64,000 bases of DNA from JAAYXE01 sp964391195 (GTDB taxonomy: Bacteria > Chloroflexota > Anaerolineae > Anaerolineales > UBA4823), in NCBI GenBank assembly GCA_964391195.1, contig CAYMLG010000004.1, forward strand, positions 1-64,000, given 5' to 3'. Shown piece by piece: positions 33,676 to 44,320 of this stretch; position 1 is the stretch's first letter; the number at the start of each line of letters is the position of its first letter. The notes below the pieces were generated by a model. That model saw only the letters and a program-made list of their open reading frames with translations. It was not told the DNA's origin and made no database searches. Both the position numbers and the translations under genes were made by a program.

Positions 33676-34632
33676 ATGTTCGGTCACATCCTCGTCCCAT
33701 TGGATGGATCTTCTTTAGCTGAAGTCGTCCTGCCGCACGTGGTAGCCCTGGCGCGGGCCGGAACCTCGAAAATCACCTTGCTCCAGGTGCTGGACCCGCT
33801 CAGCGGGGTGACCCGGCCGCGCAGCACCGATCCGTTCGATTGGCAAATCCGCAAGGCGGAGGCGGAGACCTATCTCCGCGGAGTGGCCCAACGGCTTGAA
33901 GACGCGAATCTGCCCATTCAGATGGCGATCATCGAAGGGAAAGCGGCGGAGAGCGTGATCGAGTATGCCGATAACGAGAAGGCCGACGTCATCGCCATGA
34001 GCAGCCACGGACAAAGCGGGATCAGCAGTTGGAACGTGAGCAGCGTGGTGCAGAAGGTGATCGAACGGGTGCGCAAATCGGTGATGATCGTTCGCGCCTA
34101 CCAGCCCTTATCCATCGGCCTCACCGATCTCCAGTATAAGCGGATCCTCATCCCCCTGGACGGGTCGCAAAGGGCGGAGGTGGTTCTGCCCGCAGCCACC
34201 AACCTGGCCCGCGCCCACGAGGCTGAACTGCGCATCGTGCACGTGGTCGAGCGACCGCAGATACCGCACCGCATGCCCGTCAGCCAGGAGGAGAACGAAC
34301 TGGTTGACCGCCTGGTTGAGCACCGGCAGGTGGACGCCTCCAGGTACATGAACGATCTGCAGACAAGAATTAACATGAACGTGTCCACCAGCATCCTTGT
34401 CTCTGAGGTGGTTACGGCTGAACTCCACAATATCGTCGATGAGGAACAGCCCGATCTGATCATGTTCAGCGCCCACGGCTATTCCGGGCAAACCCGCTGG
34501 CCCTACGGGAGTGTGGTCGTCAGTTTCATCACCTATGGGAAAACCCCCTTGTTTATCGTCCAAGATCTTCCTGAAGACCGCATCGAGCCGACTCACGCAG
34601 AGATCGCCGCGCGCGAGCAGGGAGGGCGGTAG
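33676..34632 (+). CDS. Universal stress protein with two tandem UspA domains
   Basis: 318 residues from the ATG at 33676, which follows GGAGG at good spacing; the ATG at 33658 is upstream of that site and unlikely. Two UspA folds lie at about residues 1-145 and 155-300. The second keeps the ATP-binding signature G-x2-G-x9-G-S region (HGYSGQTRWPYGSVV). In the first, SHGQSGISSWNVSSVV has Ser in place of the final Gly, so ATP binding may be weaker. A cytoplasmic stress-response protein. It ends 3 bp before the giant glucan-synthase-like gene, implying co-transcription. Confidence 0.88.
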   Translation: MFGHILVPLDGSSLAEVVLPHVVALARAGTSKITLLQVLDPLSGVTRPRSTDPFDWQIRKAEAETYLRGVAQRLEDANLPIQMAIIEGKAAESVIEYADNEKADVIAMSSHGQSGISSWNVSSVVQKVIERVRKSVMIVRAYQPLSIGLTDLQYKRILIPLDGSQRAEVVLPAATNLARAHEAELRIVHVVERPQIPHRMPVSQEENELVDRLVEHRQVDASRYMNDLQTRINMNVSTSILVSEVVTAELHNIVDEEQPDLIMFSAHGYSGQTRWPYGSVVVSFITYGKTPLFIVQDLPEDRIEPTHAEIAAREQGGR

Positions 34633-34635
34633 CGG

Positions 34636-37600
34636 ATGGCCGGCTCTTCAGTTCAGGTGAGCCCCGGCCCCTCTGCCGAAGGCGAACAGACCCAAACCGT
34701 GCGCCTGGAAGCGTTTGCTCAGCAGCTGGCAGCGGCCCACAAAGATACGCTGCCCGGCTCCAGGCGCGGGCCCTCCGGGATGCTGATCGATTACCTGGAC
34801 GGCTACAGCGAGCTGCTGCGCGAGACGGTCCGGGCCTTCAGTTCTGTGGACGATGGAGAACTGGCCATCTCGTATGCCGCCGAGTGGATCCTGGACAACC
34901 ATTACATCGTCCAGCAAGCCATACGCGAGGTCAAGAAAGACCTGCCGCTCAGGTTCTACCGCCAACTGCCGTCTCTGGCGGGTGGCCCGCTGGCCGGCCT
35001 GCCGCGGACCTACGCCCTTTCCCGTGAATTCCTCCTCTTCGAGCGTGCTCACCTGGATATGGAGCGTGTGCGCCGCTTCATCCACGCTTACCAGGTGATC
35101 ACGCCGCTGAGGATGGGCGAATTGTGGAGCCTGCCCCTCATGCTGCGCATTGCGGCCATCCAGGCTCTCTCGGCGGCGTTGATCGAGCTGGTCCAAAGGA
35201 GCGGGAGAGATAGCCCCAAACAACTTCCGGTGATCGACCTGAAGGAAAGCATGGCGACCGAAGAGGTGGTGGCGAACAGCATCATCTCTTTGCGCGCCCT
35301 GGCCAACGAGAACTGGAAAGATTTCTTCGAAGATTTGAGCCTGGTGGAACGGGTGCTCTCGCGCGACCCGGCCAATCTGTATGCGGGCATGGATTTCGAT
35401 ACCCGTGACCGCTACCGCAAAGTGGTAGAAGACCTGGCCCGCGACATGCGTGGCGATGAGCTGGAGATCGCTCGCACCGCCGTCCGCCTGGCGCAAAAGG
35501 ATATCGACGTGGACGGGGGCCGCATCGGCGTGTACGCCCCGCTCTCGATCTCCGCCCAATCCGGGGACGGAAAGCTATTGTATTGGGATGGGTTCGAGGC
35601 CCGGCGCAGCTCCCACGTTGGGTATTACCTGCTCGACGCCGGCCTGGCGGAGTTGGAAGAAGCCGTGCAGTACCGGCCGCGAGGCTGGCGGCGGCTCAGG
35701 CGGGCGATCTTCAAACGCCCCACCCCGGTTTACCTGGGGGGCATCGCCGTTGTGGGGCTCATCGTCTTCCTCCTTCTGCTGTACTACTCCATCGCCTCCG
35801 CTGCCAGCCTCCCGCAGCTCCTGCTGGTGGCACTGCTCAGCCTGGTCCCGGCCGTCACCATCGCTGTCAGCCTGGTCAATTGGGCCATCACCAACACGGT
35901 CCCGCCCCGCGTACTGCCCAAGATGGACTTTTCAAAGGGCCTTCCCCCCGAGTGCAAAACCCTGGTGGTCATCCCGTCACTGCTGACCGACGAAGAGGAA
36001 GTGCACAGCCTACTGCAGCAGCTCGAGCAGCACCACCTACGCAACCGGGACCCACACCTGCTGCTGGCGCTGGTGAGTGATTTCGCCGATGCCCCGCAGC
36101 AGAACCTGGATGGGGACGATGCTTTGTTCCAGACCGCCGCGGAGGGCATCCAGGCCCTGAACGAACGCTATAAAGACGCCACCGGCGGCCCTTTCCTCTT
36201 GCTGCACCGGGAGCGCCGCTGGAATGAAGCCGAGGGCATCTGGATGGGATGGGAGCGCAAACGAGGCAAGCTCCACGAACTCAACCGGCTGCTGCGCGGG
36301 GCGAAAGATACTTCCTACCGCTACGTGGCCGGGAACCTGGAGGCCCTGGAAAATGTGCGCTATGTGATCACCCTGGATGCGGATACCATCCTGCCGCTGG
36401 GGAGCGCCCACCGCCTGATCGGCACCCTCGCCCACCCGCTCAACCGCGCCGTCTTTGGTCCATCTTCCATCCCGGGGGAAGAGCAGGTGACCGCGGGGTT
36501 TAGCATCCTCCAGCCCAGGACCGATATCAACCCCAGCAGCGCCAACCAATCCCTGTTCACCCAGGTCTTCGCCGGCGATACCGGGCTGGACCTGTACACC
36601 CTGGCCGTCTCCGACGTGTACCAGGACTTCTTCGGCGAGGGCATTTTCATCGGCAAAGGCATCTACGATGTGGATGCCTTTGAGCGCAGCCTGGAGCAGC
36701 GCGTGCCGGAGAATGCTTTGCTGAGCCACGACCTGTTCGAAGGCAATCACGGGCGGGTGGGCCTGGTCAGCGACATTGTCCTGGTCGAAGATTACCCGCC
36801 CAACTATCTGGTTTATGCCAGCCGGCTGCACCGCTGGATCCGTGGGGATTGGCAGCTTCTCCCCTGGCTGTTTCGAGAAGTGCCCGGTCCGCAGGGGAAG
36901 CTGAAGAACCGCTTTTCGGCCATTTCGAGATGGAAGATCATCGACAACCTGCGCCGCAGCCTGATCTCCCCGGCCCTGCTGCTGCTCTTGCTGGCAGGAT
37001 GGACGGTGCTGCCCGGATCTGCCCTGGCCTGGACGCTGCTGGCCCTGTTCACGCTGGCCGCCCCGCTTCTCACCGGCGTAATTGGCTCGTGGTTGGAAAT
37101 CTTCACCGGGGCCTCGCCCGAGGGCGCCATGCACCCGCTGCGGAACCCGTTCCAGCGCTGGCTGCTGGCGGTGGTCTTCCTGCCTTACGAGGCCTGGCTT
37201 TCGCTGAGCGCAATCTGGGTCACGCTGTTGAGGTTGTCATCACAGCGCCGGCTGCTGCAGTGGACGACGGCCGCCCAGTCCACCCGGCTGATGGGAGACG
37301 CCCCTTCAGCCCTGGTCACCGGGCGGCTGATGGCCCCCGCGCTGGTGATCTCCGTCCTGACCGGCGCCCTCGTCCTGTGGCTGAACCCGCCTGCGCGGCC
37401 ACCGGCAGCTCCGCTCCTGGTCGCCTGGCTGCTTTCCCCCCTCATCGCTTACTGGATCAGCCAGCCGCTGCGAAAAAGCCCGCCGCCCCTCGGTGAAGCT
37501 GACACCCGCAAGTTGAGGCGCCTCGCCCTCAAGACCTGGCTGTTCTTCGAGCAGTTCGTCGGCCCGGAGGACCACTGGCTGCCCCCCGATCATTTCCAGG

Positions 37601-40600
37601 AATCGCCCAAGGGGGTGGTCGCCCACCGCACCTCGCCGACCAATATTGGCCTGGCCCTGCTGGCCGCCCTGAGCGCGTTCGACTTTGGGTACACCGGCCC
37701 ATTGAATTTGATCGCCAGGCTGCGCAGCACCATGGAGAACATGGAGAAGCTGGAGCGCTACCGCGGGCACATCCTGAACTGGTTCGACACGCGCACCCTG
37801 GAGCCCCTGGAGCCGCGCTATGTTTCCACCGTGGACAGCGGAAACCTGGCCGCCTGCTTGCTGGCGCTTCGCCAGGGCTGCCTGGAGATGGCTGCCCAGC
37901 CCGCTTTCCGCTGGCAGAACCTGGAAGCCTGGATCGACGCGCTGGATCTCCTATCCTCCCTGCTGGAAGAAATACGGAGCGCAGGCGAAGAAGAGGGGCT
38001 CGCAAGCCTGCTGGAACTGCTGGACGAGTTCCGCCAGCAGGTACTGCTGGTGAAGGATACGCCCCGTTCCTGGGCGCCGCTGATGTACTCGCTGCAGCAA
38101 GAAGGGATGCCCGAGATGGAACGACGCCTGGCGGCTGTGGCCGAGGGGCTGGCTTTGGGCCTGGGAGCAGAGCATTTGCGCCAGATCCGCCTGTACTCCC
38201 GGTTCGTACGCCAGCACATCGACCACCGGGTGCGCATCGTAGAACTGCTGCTCCCTTGGTCCACCATGCTCTATCGCCGGCCGGAATTATTCGACCTGCC
38301 GGGCTTCCAGGCCGACCTGCAGGCGGAGTGGGAGGCCCTCACCGAGGCGCTGCCCCCCTCCCCTGCGTTGGGCGAAATCCAGGCTGCAGCCACCGCGGCC
38401 GGGGCGGTGCTGGAGCGGATCCTGGCGCACCTGGACGCTTTTTCTCCCCAGGACGAACTGGTGGAGGCCGCCCGGAAGTGGTGCCTGGAGCTTGATGAGC
38501 GCGTCCGCTCGGCGGCCATGGCTGCCAAAGCGCTGCTGATCGGCTTCGATGATGTTGCCCGTATCGCCGAGCGCATGTTCCAGGAGATGGAGTTCGATTT
38601 CCTCTTCGACCCGCAGCGGCAGGTGTTCCACATCGGCTATAACCTGACCCTGGGAAAACCGGACTCGAATTACTACGATCTGATGGCCTCCGAAGCGCGC
38701 ATCGCCAGCCTGGTGGCCATTGCCAAGGGAGATGTGCCCACCGAGCATTGGCTGCACCTGGCGCGCCCAATGACCCAGTTGGACGGCACCCGCGCCCTGC
38801 TCTCGTGGAGCGCGACCATGTTCGAATACCTGATGCCCAACCTGTTCCTGCGCAGCTACGACGGCACCCTCCTCCACCAGTCGGCTCACGCCGTGGTCGC
38901 CCAGCAGATCCAATACGGCCGCGGGAAGAATCTCCCCTGGGGGATATCCGAGTCGGGCTACTACCGCTTCGATATCAACCAGAATTACCAGTACCGGGCG
39001 TTCGGCGTCCCGGGTTTGGGCTACAAGCGCGGCCTGGGGGATGACCTGGTGGTCACCCCGTACGCATCGCTGTTGGCCCTGCCCTTGCAGCCCAGGCAGG
39101 TGCTGGAGAACATCGACGATCTGTTGAAGCTGAGGATGGTGGGCGCTTTTGGGTTCTACGAGGCCATCGATTTTACCTCCCGCAGGCTGTCCCTGGGCCG
39201 GCCATATGAAATTGTGAAGTCGTACATGGCCCACCACCAGGGGATGATCCTGATCTCCCTGGCCAACTATTTCCACGGTTTCCGGATGGTGGAACGCCTG
39301 CACGCCGACCCGCGCATCCGGAGCGTGGAACTGCTGCTGCAAGAGCAGATCCCGGCCGGCGCGCCGCTGGAGAACCCGCGGGATGAAGAAGAGCCCGGTT
39401 CGCGCCCGGTGCAGGTGCAGGTGATCACCCAGCCCTGGAGCGTGCCGGTGGAGACCTTACAGCCGCGGGTGCACTCCCTCTCCAATGGACGGTACAGCGT
39501 GCTGCTAACCAACACCGGCGGCGGGTACAGCGCCTGGGGGGATATCGACCTTACCCGCTGGCGCCCGGAACTGACCCCCGGCCTGTGGGGCACCTGGTTG
39601 TACGTCCAGGACCAGGAGACCGGCCAGTTCTGGTCTGCCACCCACCGGCCTGTGTGCACCAACCTGGAGGCCCAGGACGTGAGTTTCAACGCCCACATGG
39701 TGGAGTACCGCCGCCGGGATGGCGACATCTCCCTGATGCTGGAAGTCACCGTGCCGCCGGATGACGACCTGGAGGTGAGAAGGGTCACTCTGACCAATCA
39801 CGGTGGCCGCCAGCGGCGCCTGCGCCTGGTGAGTTATGGTGAAGTGGTGCTCGCCAGGCAGATGGACGATCAACGCCACCCTGCTTTCAACAAACTGTTC
39901 ATCGAAAGCGAGTTTGTGCCCGAGGCGAATGCGCTGGTCTTCCGCCGCCGGCCGCGCAAAGCCTCCGAGGACCCCCTGTTTATGGCCCATGCCATCGTCG
40001 TCGAGCAGGGCACCCACCTGTTCCCGGAATACGAAACCGACCGGAAGAAGTTCCTCGGCCGCGGGCAGACGGTGCAAACTCCGGCCGCGCTCACCCACCT
40101 CAGCCGGCTGACGGGCAGCACCGGCGCCACGCTGGACCCCGTTTTTTGCCTGGGGCAAGAGTTCGTGCTGGAGCCGCACGCCACCCTGCAGCTCGCTTTC
40201 CTCACCCTGGCCACCGATTCCCGCCGGGGGGCGATCAACACCATCCAGCGCTACCAGGCTTGGCACATGGTCGATCGGGCTTTCGGCCAGGCCCGTTCTC
40301 AGGCCGAAGTCGAGCTGCGCCGCACCGGCCTGGACACCCCCCGCCTGGCCCTGGTGCAGGATCTGCTGTCCATAGTGCTCTACCCCCAGGCCACCCTGCG
40401 GGCGCCGGAAGGGGTGCTGGCCGCCAACGTCAAAGGCCAGCCCGGCCTCTGGGGGCACGGGATTTCCGGCGATTACCCCATCTTGCTGGCCCGGATCGAA
40501 GAGTCTGATGAACTCACCCTAATCCACGATCTGCTCCAGGCCCATGCCTATTGGCGCAACCGCGGTCTGATGATCGACCTGGTGATCCTGAATGATAAAG

Positions 40601-43302
40601 GCGCCGGCTACGCCCAGGAATTGAACAACAGCCTGCAGCGGCTGTTGAACAGGATGCATGCCGATGCCTGGCTGAACCGCCGGGGCGGCATCTTCATTGT
40701 TTCGCGGGAGAACCTGGCTCAGGCGGATCTGACTCTGCTGCAAACCGTGGCCCGGGCCATCCTGACCGGCAAAGAGACGCTGGCGGCGCAGGTGGAGGCG
40801 ATCAACCGCCTGCCCTCGCGCCTGCCGCCTTTCACCCCCAGCGCCGAAAAAGTGCTGCCCGCTGAGACCCCGCCCTTGCCGCGCCCGGAACGGCTGCAGT
40901 TTGACAATGGATACGGCGGGTTCAGCCCGGACGGGCGAGAATATGTGATCTACCTGGAGCCAGGCGCGTGGACGCCGGCCCCCTGGACGAACGTGATCGC
41001 CAACCCGGTGTTCGGCTGCCTGACGACCGAGGCCGGCCTGGGCTATACCTGGGCGGTGAACAGCGGCGAGAACCGCCTCACCCCCTGGAGCAACGACCCG
41101 GTCTCAGACATCTCCGGCGAGGCGGTGTATCTGCGTGACGAGGAGACGGCAGAGATCTGGTCGCCCACCCCTCAGCCGAAGCGGAGCGATGCCGCCTACC
41201 TGGTGCGGCACGGCGCAGGTTACACCGTCTACGAGCATCACAGCCACGGGCTGAAGCAGCGCCTGAGGGTGTTCGTCGCCATGGACGAGCCGGTGAAGGT
41301 GCTACAGGTGCGCCTGGAGAACCTGTGGGACCGGCCGCGGCGCATCACCGTGACTTATTATGCGGAATGGGTGCTGGGCGTGTCTCGCGAGGCCAACCAA
41401 CAGTACATCGTCCCCGAGTACGATCACGAACTCGAGGCGCTGCTGGCGCGTAACACCTACAACCACGAGTTCGGCGAACGGGCGGCGTTCGCCGCGGCGA
41501 GCAAACCGCTGCACAGCCTGACCACCGACCGGTTGGAGTTCATCGGCCGCTTCGGCAGCCTGGGCCGGCCGGCCGCCCTGCGGCGTATCGGGCTCTCGGG
41601 CAGTGTCCGCGCCGGCGAAGATCCCTGCGCCGCCCTGCAGCTTCACGTGGACCTGCCGCCCGGCGGCGTCGAAGAGGTGTACTTCTTGCTCGGTGAAGGC
41701 GACGACCGGGAACACTCCCTGCAGCTCGTGCGCCGCTTCCAGGACAGGGCCGAGGTGGACCGCGCCTGGCAGGAGGTGCAGACCTTCTGGGACCGCACCC
41801 TCGGCACGGTCCATGTTTGCACGCCGGACCCGGCGATGGACCTGATGCTGAACCGCTGGCTGCTCTACCAGCTCCTGGCCTGCCGGATTTGGGGCCGGTC
41901 GGCTTTTTACCAGTCGAGTGGGGCCTATGGTTTCCGCGACCAACTGCAGGACGTAATGGCCCTGGTCTTCTCCGCCCCCGAGTTAGCACGCGAGCATATC
42001 CTGCGCGCTGCTGCCCACCAGTTCGATGCCGGGGATGTCCTTCATTGGTGGCACCCTCCCACCGGGCGCGGCGTGCGCACCCGCATCTCGGACGACCTGC
42101 TGTGGCTGCCCTATGTGACCGCGTATTACGTGGCCGCCACCGGCGATACCGGGATTTTGGACGAAAAAGTCCCGTTCATAAAGGGAAAGCCGCTGGACCC
42201 GGAAGAAGAAGACCGCTACGGGCAGTACGAATCGACAGTCGAAGGTTTTCCTTTGTTCGAACACTGCCGCCGGGCCCTGGAGCGCGGCGCGACCGCCGGA
42301 CGGCACAATCTGCCGCTCATCGGCGGCGGGGATTGGAACGACGGCATGAACCGGGTGGGCATCGAAGGCCAGGGCGAGAGCGTCTGGCTGGCCTGGTTCT
42401 TATACGATACCCTGGTCAAATTCGCCGGTTTATGCGATCTGCGCCAGGAGACGACCCGGGCCGAATTTTACCGCCAGCGCGCTGCCGAGCTGCAGCAGGC
42501 GATCGAAGCCAACGCCTGGGATGGAGACTGGTACCTGCGGGCGTTTTTCGACGATGGCACGCCGCTGGGCTCGGCGAGGAACCTGGAGTGTAAGATCGAT
42601 TCGATCGCCCAGAGTTGGGCGGTGATCTCCGCCGCCGCCGAGCCTCAGCGCAGCCTGGCGGCCATGAACTCGGTGAAGGAGCGGCTGGTGCGCGCCGATG
42701 ACCGCCTGGTGCTGCTCTTCACCCCGCCCTTCGACCGCACCCCGCGCGATCCGGGTTATATAAAAGGCTACCTGCCCGGGATTCGCGAGAACGGCGGCCA
42801 GTACACTCACGCTGCCACCTGGGTTGGATGGGCTTTTTCCTGCCTGGGGCAGGGGGACCTGGCGGAGTGGATCTTCCGGCTGCTCAACCCGGTGTACCAG
42901 GCCGAGACCCGCCCCCGGGCCGACCGCTACCAGGTGGAGCCTTATGTGGTGGCGGCCGACGTCTACAGCGTACCGCCCCACGTGGGCCGCGGCGGTTGGA
43001 CCTGGTACACGGGCTCCAGCGGCTGGCTTTACCGCCTGGGGGTGGAAGCGATCCTCGGCCTGCAGCTGCATGACCATCACCTGGTCGTAGATCCTTGCAT
43101 CCCGGCCAATTGGGAAGGCTTCGAGATGGATTTCCGCCGTGGGGAAACGGTCTACCATATCCGCGTCGAAAACCCCCAGCGCCTCAACCGTGGGGTGGGG
43201 CAGGTCACCCTGGATGGAAAAAACCTGCCAGGTCAGCGCATCCCGATGGCCGCAGACGGCGAGCGTCACGAAATTAATATAACCTTAGGGGAAAATGAGT
43301 AA
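34636..43302 (+). CDS. Giant cyclic beta-glucan synthase-like protein (NdvB/ChvB-type, GT84 + GH94)
   Basis: 2888 residues, near the size of NdvB/ChvB, which make cyclic beta-1,2-glucan at the inner membrane. Order: N-terminal region ~1-360; two membrane helices ~363-415; a GT84/GT2-like domain with TLDADTILP near residue 580; a helix cluster ~775-960; a glycoamylase-like region (FGVPGLGYKRGLGDDLVVTP, KSYMAHHQGMILISL) near 1450-1560; sugar-binding beta-sandwich segments; and a C-terminal GH94 barrel (GRSAFYQSSGAYGFRDQLQD, then GGGDWNDGMNRVG near 2563-2575 with the hallmark DWND). The family polymerises glucose and controls ring size by phosphorolysis. Product in this organism is inferred. It is the last gene after usp. 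Confidence 0.9.
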   Translation: MAGSSVQVSPGPSAEGEQTQTVRLEAFAQQLAAAHKDTLPGSRRGPSGMLIDYLDGYSELLRETVRAFSSVDDGELAISYAAEWILDNHYIVQQAIREVKKDLPLRFYRQLPSLAGGPLAGLPRTYALSREFLLFERAHLDMERVRRFIHAYQVITPLRMGELWSLPLMLRIAAIQALSAALIELVQRSGRDSPKQLPVIDLKESMATEEVVANSIISLRALANENWKDFFEDLSLVERVLSRDPANLYAGMDFDTRDRYRKVVEDLARDMRGDELEIARTAVRLAQKDIDVDGGRIGVYAPLSISAQSGDGKLLYWDGFEARRSSHVGYYLLDAGLAELEEAVQYRPRGWRRLRRAIFKRPTPVYLGGIAVVGLIVFLLLLYYSIASAASLPQLLLVALLSLVPAVTIAVSLVNWAITNTVPPRVLPKMDFSKGLPPECKTLVVIPSLLTDEEEVHSLLQQLEQHHLRNRDPHLLLALVSDFADAPQQNLDGDDALFQTAAEGIQALNERYKDATGGPFLLLHRERRWNEAEGIWMGWERKRGKLHELNRLLRGAKDTSYRYVAGNLEALENVRYVITLDADTILPLGSAHRLIGTLAHPLNRAVFGPSSIPGEEQVTAGFSILQPRTDINPSSANQSLFTQVFAGDTGLDLYTLAVSDVYQDFFGEGIFIGKGIYDVDAFERSLEQRVPENALLSHDLFEGNHGRVGLVSDIVLVEDYPPNYLVYASRLHRWIRGDWQLLPWLFREVPGPQGKLKNRFSAISRWKIIDNLRRSLISPALLLLLLAGWTVLPGSALAWTLLALFTLAAPLLTGVIGSWLEIFTGASPEGAMHPLRNPFQRWLLAVVFLPYEAWLSLSAIWVTLLRLSSQRRLLQWTTAAQSTRLMGDAPSALVTGRLMAPALVISVLTGALVLWLNPPARPPAAPLLVAWLLSPLIAYWISQPLRKSPPPLGEADTRKLRRLALKTWLFFEQFVGPEDHWLPPDHFQESPKGVVAHRTSPTNIGLALLAALSAFDFGYTGPLNLIARLRSTMENMEKLERYRGHILNWFDTRTLEPLEPRYVSTVDSGNLAACLLALRQGCLEMAAQPAFRWQNLEAWIDALDLLSSLLEEIRSAGEEEGLASLLELLDEFRQQVLLVKDTPRSWAPLMYSLQQEGMPEMERRLAAVAEGLALGLGAEHLRQIRLYSRFVRQHIDHRVRIVELLLPWSTMLYRRPELFDLPGFQADLQAEWEALTEALPPSPALGEIQAAATAAGAVLERILAHLDAFSPQDELVEAARKWCLELDERVRSAAMAAKALLIGFDDVARIAERMFQEMEFDFLFDPQRQVFHIGYNLTLGKPDSNYYDLMASEARIASLVAIAKGDVPTEHWLHLARPMTQLDGTRALLSWSATMFEYLMPNLFLRSYDGTLLHQSAHAVVAQQIQYGRGKNLPWGISESGYYRFDINQNYQYRAFGVPGLGYKRGLGDDLVVTPYASLLALPLQPRQVLENIDDLLKLRMVGAFGFYEAIDFTSRRLSLGRPYEIVKSYMAHHQGMILISLANYFHGFRMVERLHADPRIRSVELLLQEQIPAGAPLENPRDEEEPGSRPVQVQVITQPWSVPVETLQPRVHSLSNGRYSVLLTNTGGGYSAWGDIDLTRWRPELTPGLWGTWLYVQDQETGQFWSATHRPVCTNLEAQDVSFNAHMVEYRRRDGDISLMLEVTVPPDDDLEVRRVTLTNHGGRQRRLRLVSYGEVVLARQMDDQRHPAFNKLFIESEFVPEANALVFRRRPRKASEDPLFMAHAIVVEQGTHLFPEYETDRKKFLGRGQTVQTPAALTHLSRLTGSTGATLDPVFCLGQEFVLEPHATLQLAFLTLATDSRRGAINTIQRYQAWHMVDRAFGQARSQAEVELRRTGLDTPRLALVQDLLSIVLYPQATLRAPEGVLAANVKGQPGLWGHGISGDYPILLARIEESDELTLIHDLLQAHAYWRNRGLMIDLVILNDKGAGYAQELNNSLQRLLNRMHADAWLNRRGGIFIVSRENLAQADLTLLQTVARAILTGKETLAAQVEAINRLPSRLPPFTPSAEKVLPAETPPLPRPERLQFDNGYGGFSPDGREYVIYLEPGAWTPAPWTNVIANPVFGCLTTEAGLGYTWAVNSGENRLTPWSNDPVSDISGEAVYLRDEETAEIWSPTPQPKRSDAAYLVRHGAGYTVYEHHSHGLKQRLRVFVAMDEPVKVLQVRLENLWDRPRRITVTYYAEWVLGVSREANQQYIVPEYDHELEALLARNTYNHEFGERAAFAAASKPLHSLTTDRLEFIGRFGSLGRPAALRRIGLSGSVRAGEDPCAALQLHVDLPPGGVEEVYFLLGEGDDREHSLQLVRRFQDRAEVDRAWQEVQTFWDRTLGTVHVCTPDPAMDLMLNRWLLYQLLACRIWGRSAFYQSSGAYGFRDQLQDVMALVFSAPELAREHILRAAAHQFDAGDVLHWWHPPTGRGVRTRISDDLLWLPYVTAYYVAATGDTGILDEKVPFIKGKPLDPEEEDRYGQYESTVEGFPLFEHCRRALERGATAGRHNLPLIGGGDWNDGMNRVGIEGQGESVWLAWFLYDTLVKFAGLCDLRQETTRAEFYRQRAAELQQAIEANAWDGDWYLRAFFDDGTPLGSARNLECKIDSIAQSWAVISAAAEPQRSLAAMNSVKERLVRADDRLVLLFTPPFDRTPRDPGYIKGYLPGIRENGGQYTHAATWVGWAFSCLGQGDLAEWIFRLLNPVYQAETRPRADRYQVEPYVVAADVYSVPPHVGRGGWTWYTGSSGWLYRLGVEAILGLQLHDHHLVVDPCIPANWEGFEMDFRRGETVYHIRVENPQRLNRGVGQVTLDGKNLPGQRIPMAADGERHEINITLGENE

Positions 43303-43477
43303 ATAAATCGTTTTTCTGTTAAAATATGGGGGGGCGGTAGAAACAAAAATTACAACTTTTCTTCACTCCTTGCGTAGAACTGATTAAGCCTTGGTTCGCT
43401 TCCAGCCTTGAGGCAGGATGCTACCGCCTTTTCAGGATGGAAGTCCGCGGTTATATATTTTTTCCAGGAGCATCTTT

Positions 43478-44269
43478 ATGAGAAGAGGGAACTTGTTTTG
43501 GGCTACCCTGTTGATCGCGGCTGGCGTCTTGCTGCTGCTGAACAACCTGGGTATCCTGCGGGTTAACGTTTGGGGGATAATCTGGCCGCTGGCTTTGATC
43601 GCCCTCGGCGTTTCGGCCCTGTGGAGAGTATTTTCCCGGCGGGACGTCGAAACCGAGCATGCGGTGATCCCCCTGGATGGCGCCCGGCGCGCCAGGGTGA
43701 AGATCAAGCACGGGGCCGGGAAGTTGGAGATTTTCGCCGATGCCGGGGGGATCAATCTGGCCGAGGGGGATTTCGGCGGCGGCCTGGAACTGGACACCCA
43801 CCACGTAGGCGACGGCCTGGAAGTGGAGATGCGCATGCCGGATATGGTCGTCGCCCCCTGGAACATGCCCTGGGGCGGCAGCCTGACCTGGTCGGTGGGG
43901 ATGAACCCGGAGATCCCGCTCATGCTGGACCTGGAAACCGGGGCCGGTGAGGCGGAGTTGAATTTGACCGATCTGCAGGTTACCGATCTGCGGCTGCGCA
44001 CGGGCGCCAGTTCGACCCGGGTGCAGCTGCCGGCCCAGGCCGGACAGACGCGGGTGGACCTGGCCTCGGGCGCCTCATCCATCGTGCTGTACGTCCCCCA
44101 GGGGGTAGCGGCGCGGATCCGGGCCAAGGGCGGGTTATCTGCGGTGAGTATCGATGAAAGCCGTTTCCCCCGCTTTGGCGATATTTACCAGTCGCCCGAT
44201 TTCGACACGGCTGCCAACCGGGTCGAGGTCTCCGCCGAGACCGGGGTCGGCGCGATCGAAGTCCGTTAA
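43478..44269 (+). CDS. LiaI/LiaF-like membrane protein with toast-rack domain
   Basis: 263 residues from the ATG at 43478 (MRRGNLFWATLLIAAG), which has GGAG upstream; an upstream start adds a 20-residue unlikely leader. Two short hydrophobic helices with LLLLNNLGIL and IIWPLALIALGVSALW form the LiaI-LiaF-type membrane region. After them comes a beta-rich domain of repetitive short strands (RARVKIKHGAGKLEIFADA, GEAELNLTDLQVTDLRLRTGASSTRVQLP), the 'toast-rack' seen in LiaF and DUF2154-type proteins. In Firmicutes LiaF restrains a cell-envelope stress kinase. No Lia-type kinase pair is adjacent here. Confidence 0.7.
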   Translation: MRRGNLFWATLLIAAGVLLLLNNLGILRVNVWGIIWPLALIALGVSALWRVFSRRDVETEHAVIPLDGARRARVKIKHGAGKLEIFADAGGINLAEGDFGGGLELDTHHVGDGLEVEMRMPDMVVAPWNMPWGGSLTWSVGMNPEIPLMLDLETGAGEAELNLTDLQVTDLRLRTGASSTRVQLPAQAGQTRVDLASGASSIVLYVPQGVAARIRAKGGLSAVSIDESRFPRFGDIYQSPDFDTAANRVEVSAETGVGAIEVR

Positions 44270-44320
44270 GCGAGCCCCGATCGATGGGAACTGAGCACCG
44301 CCATTCAACCTGGAGGACCG

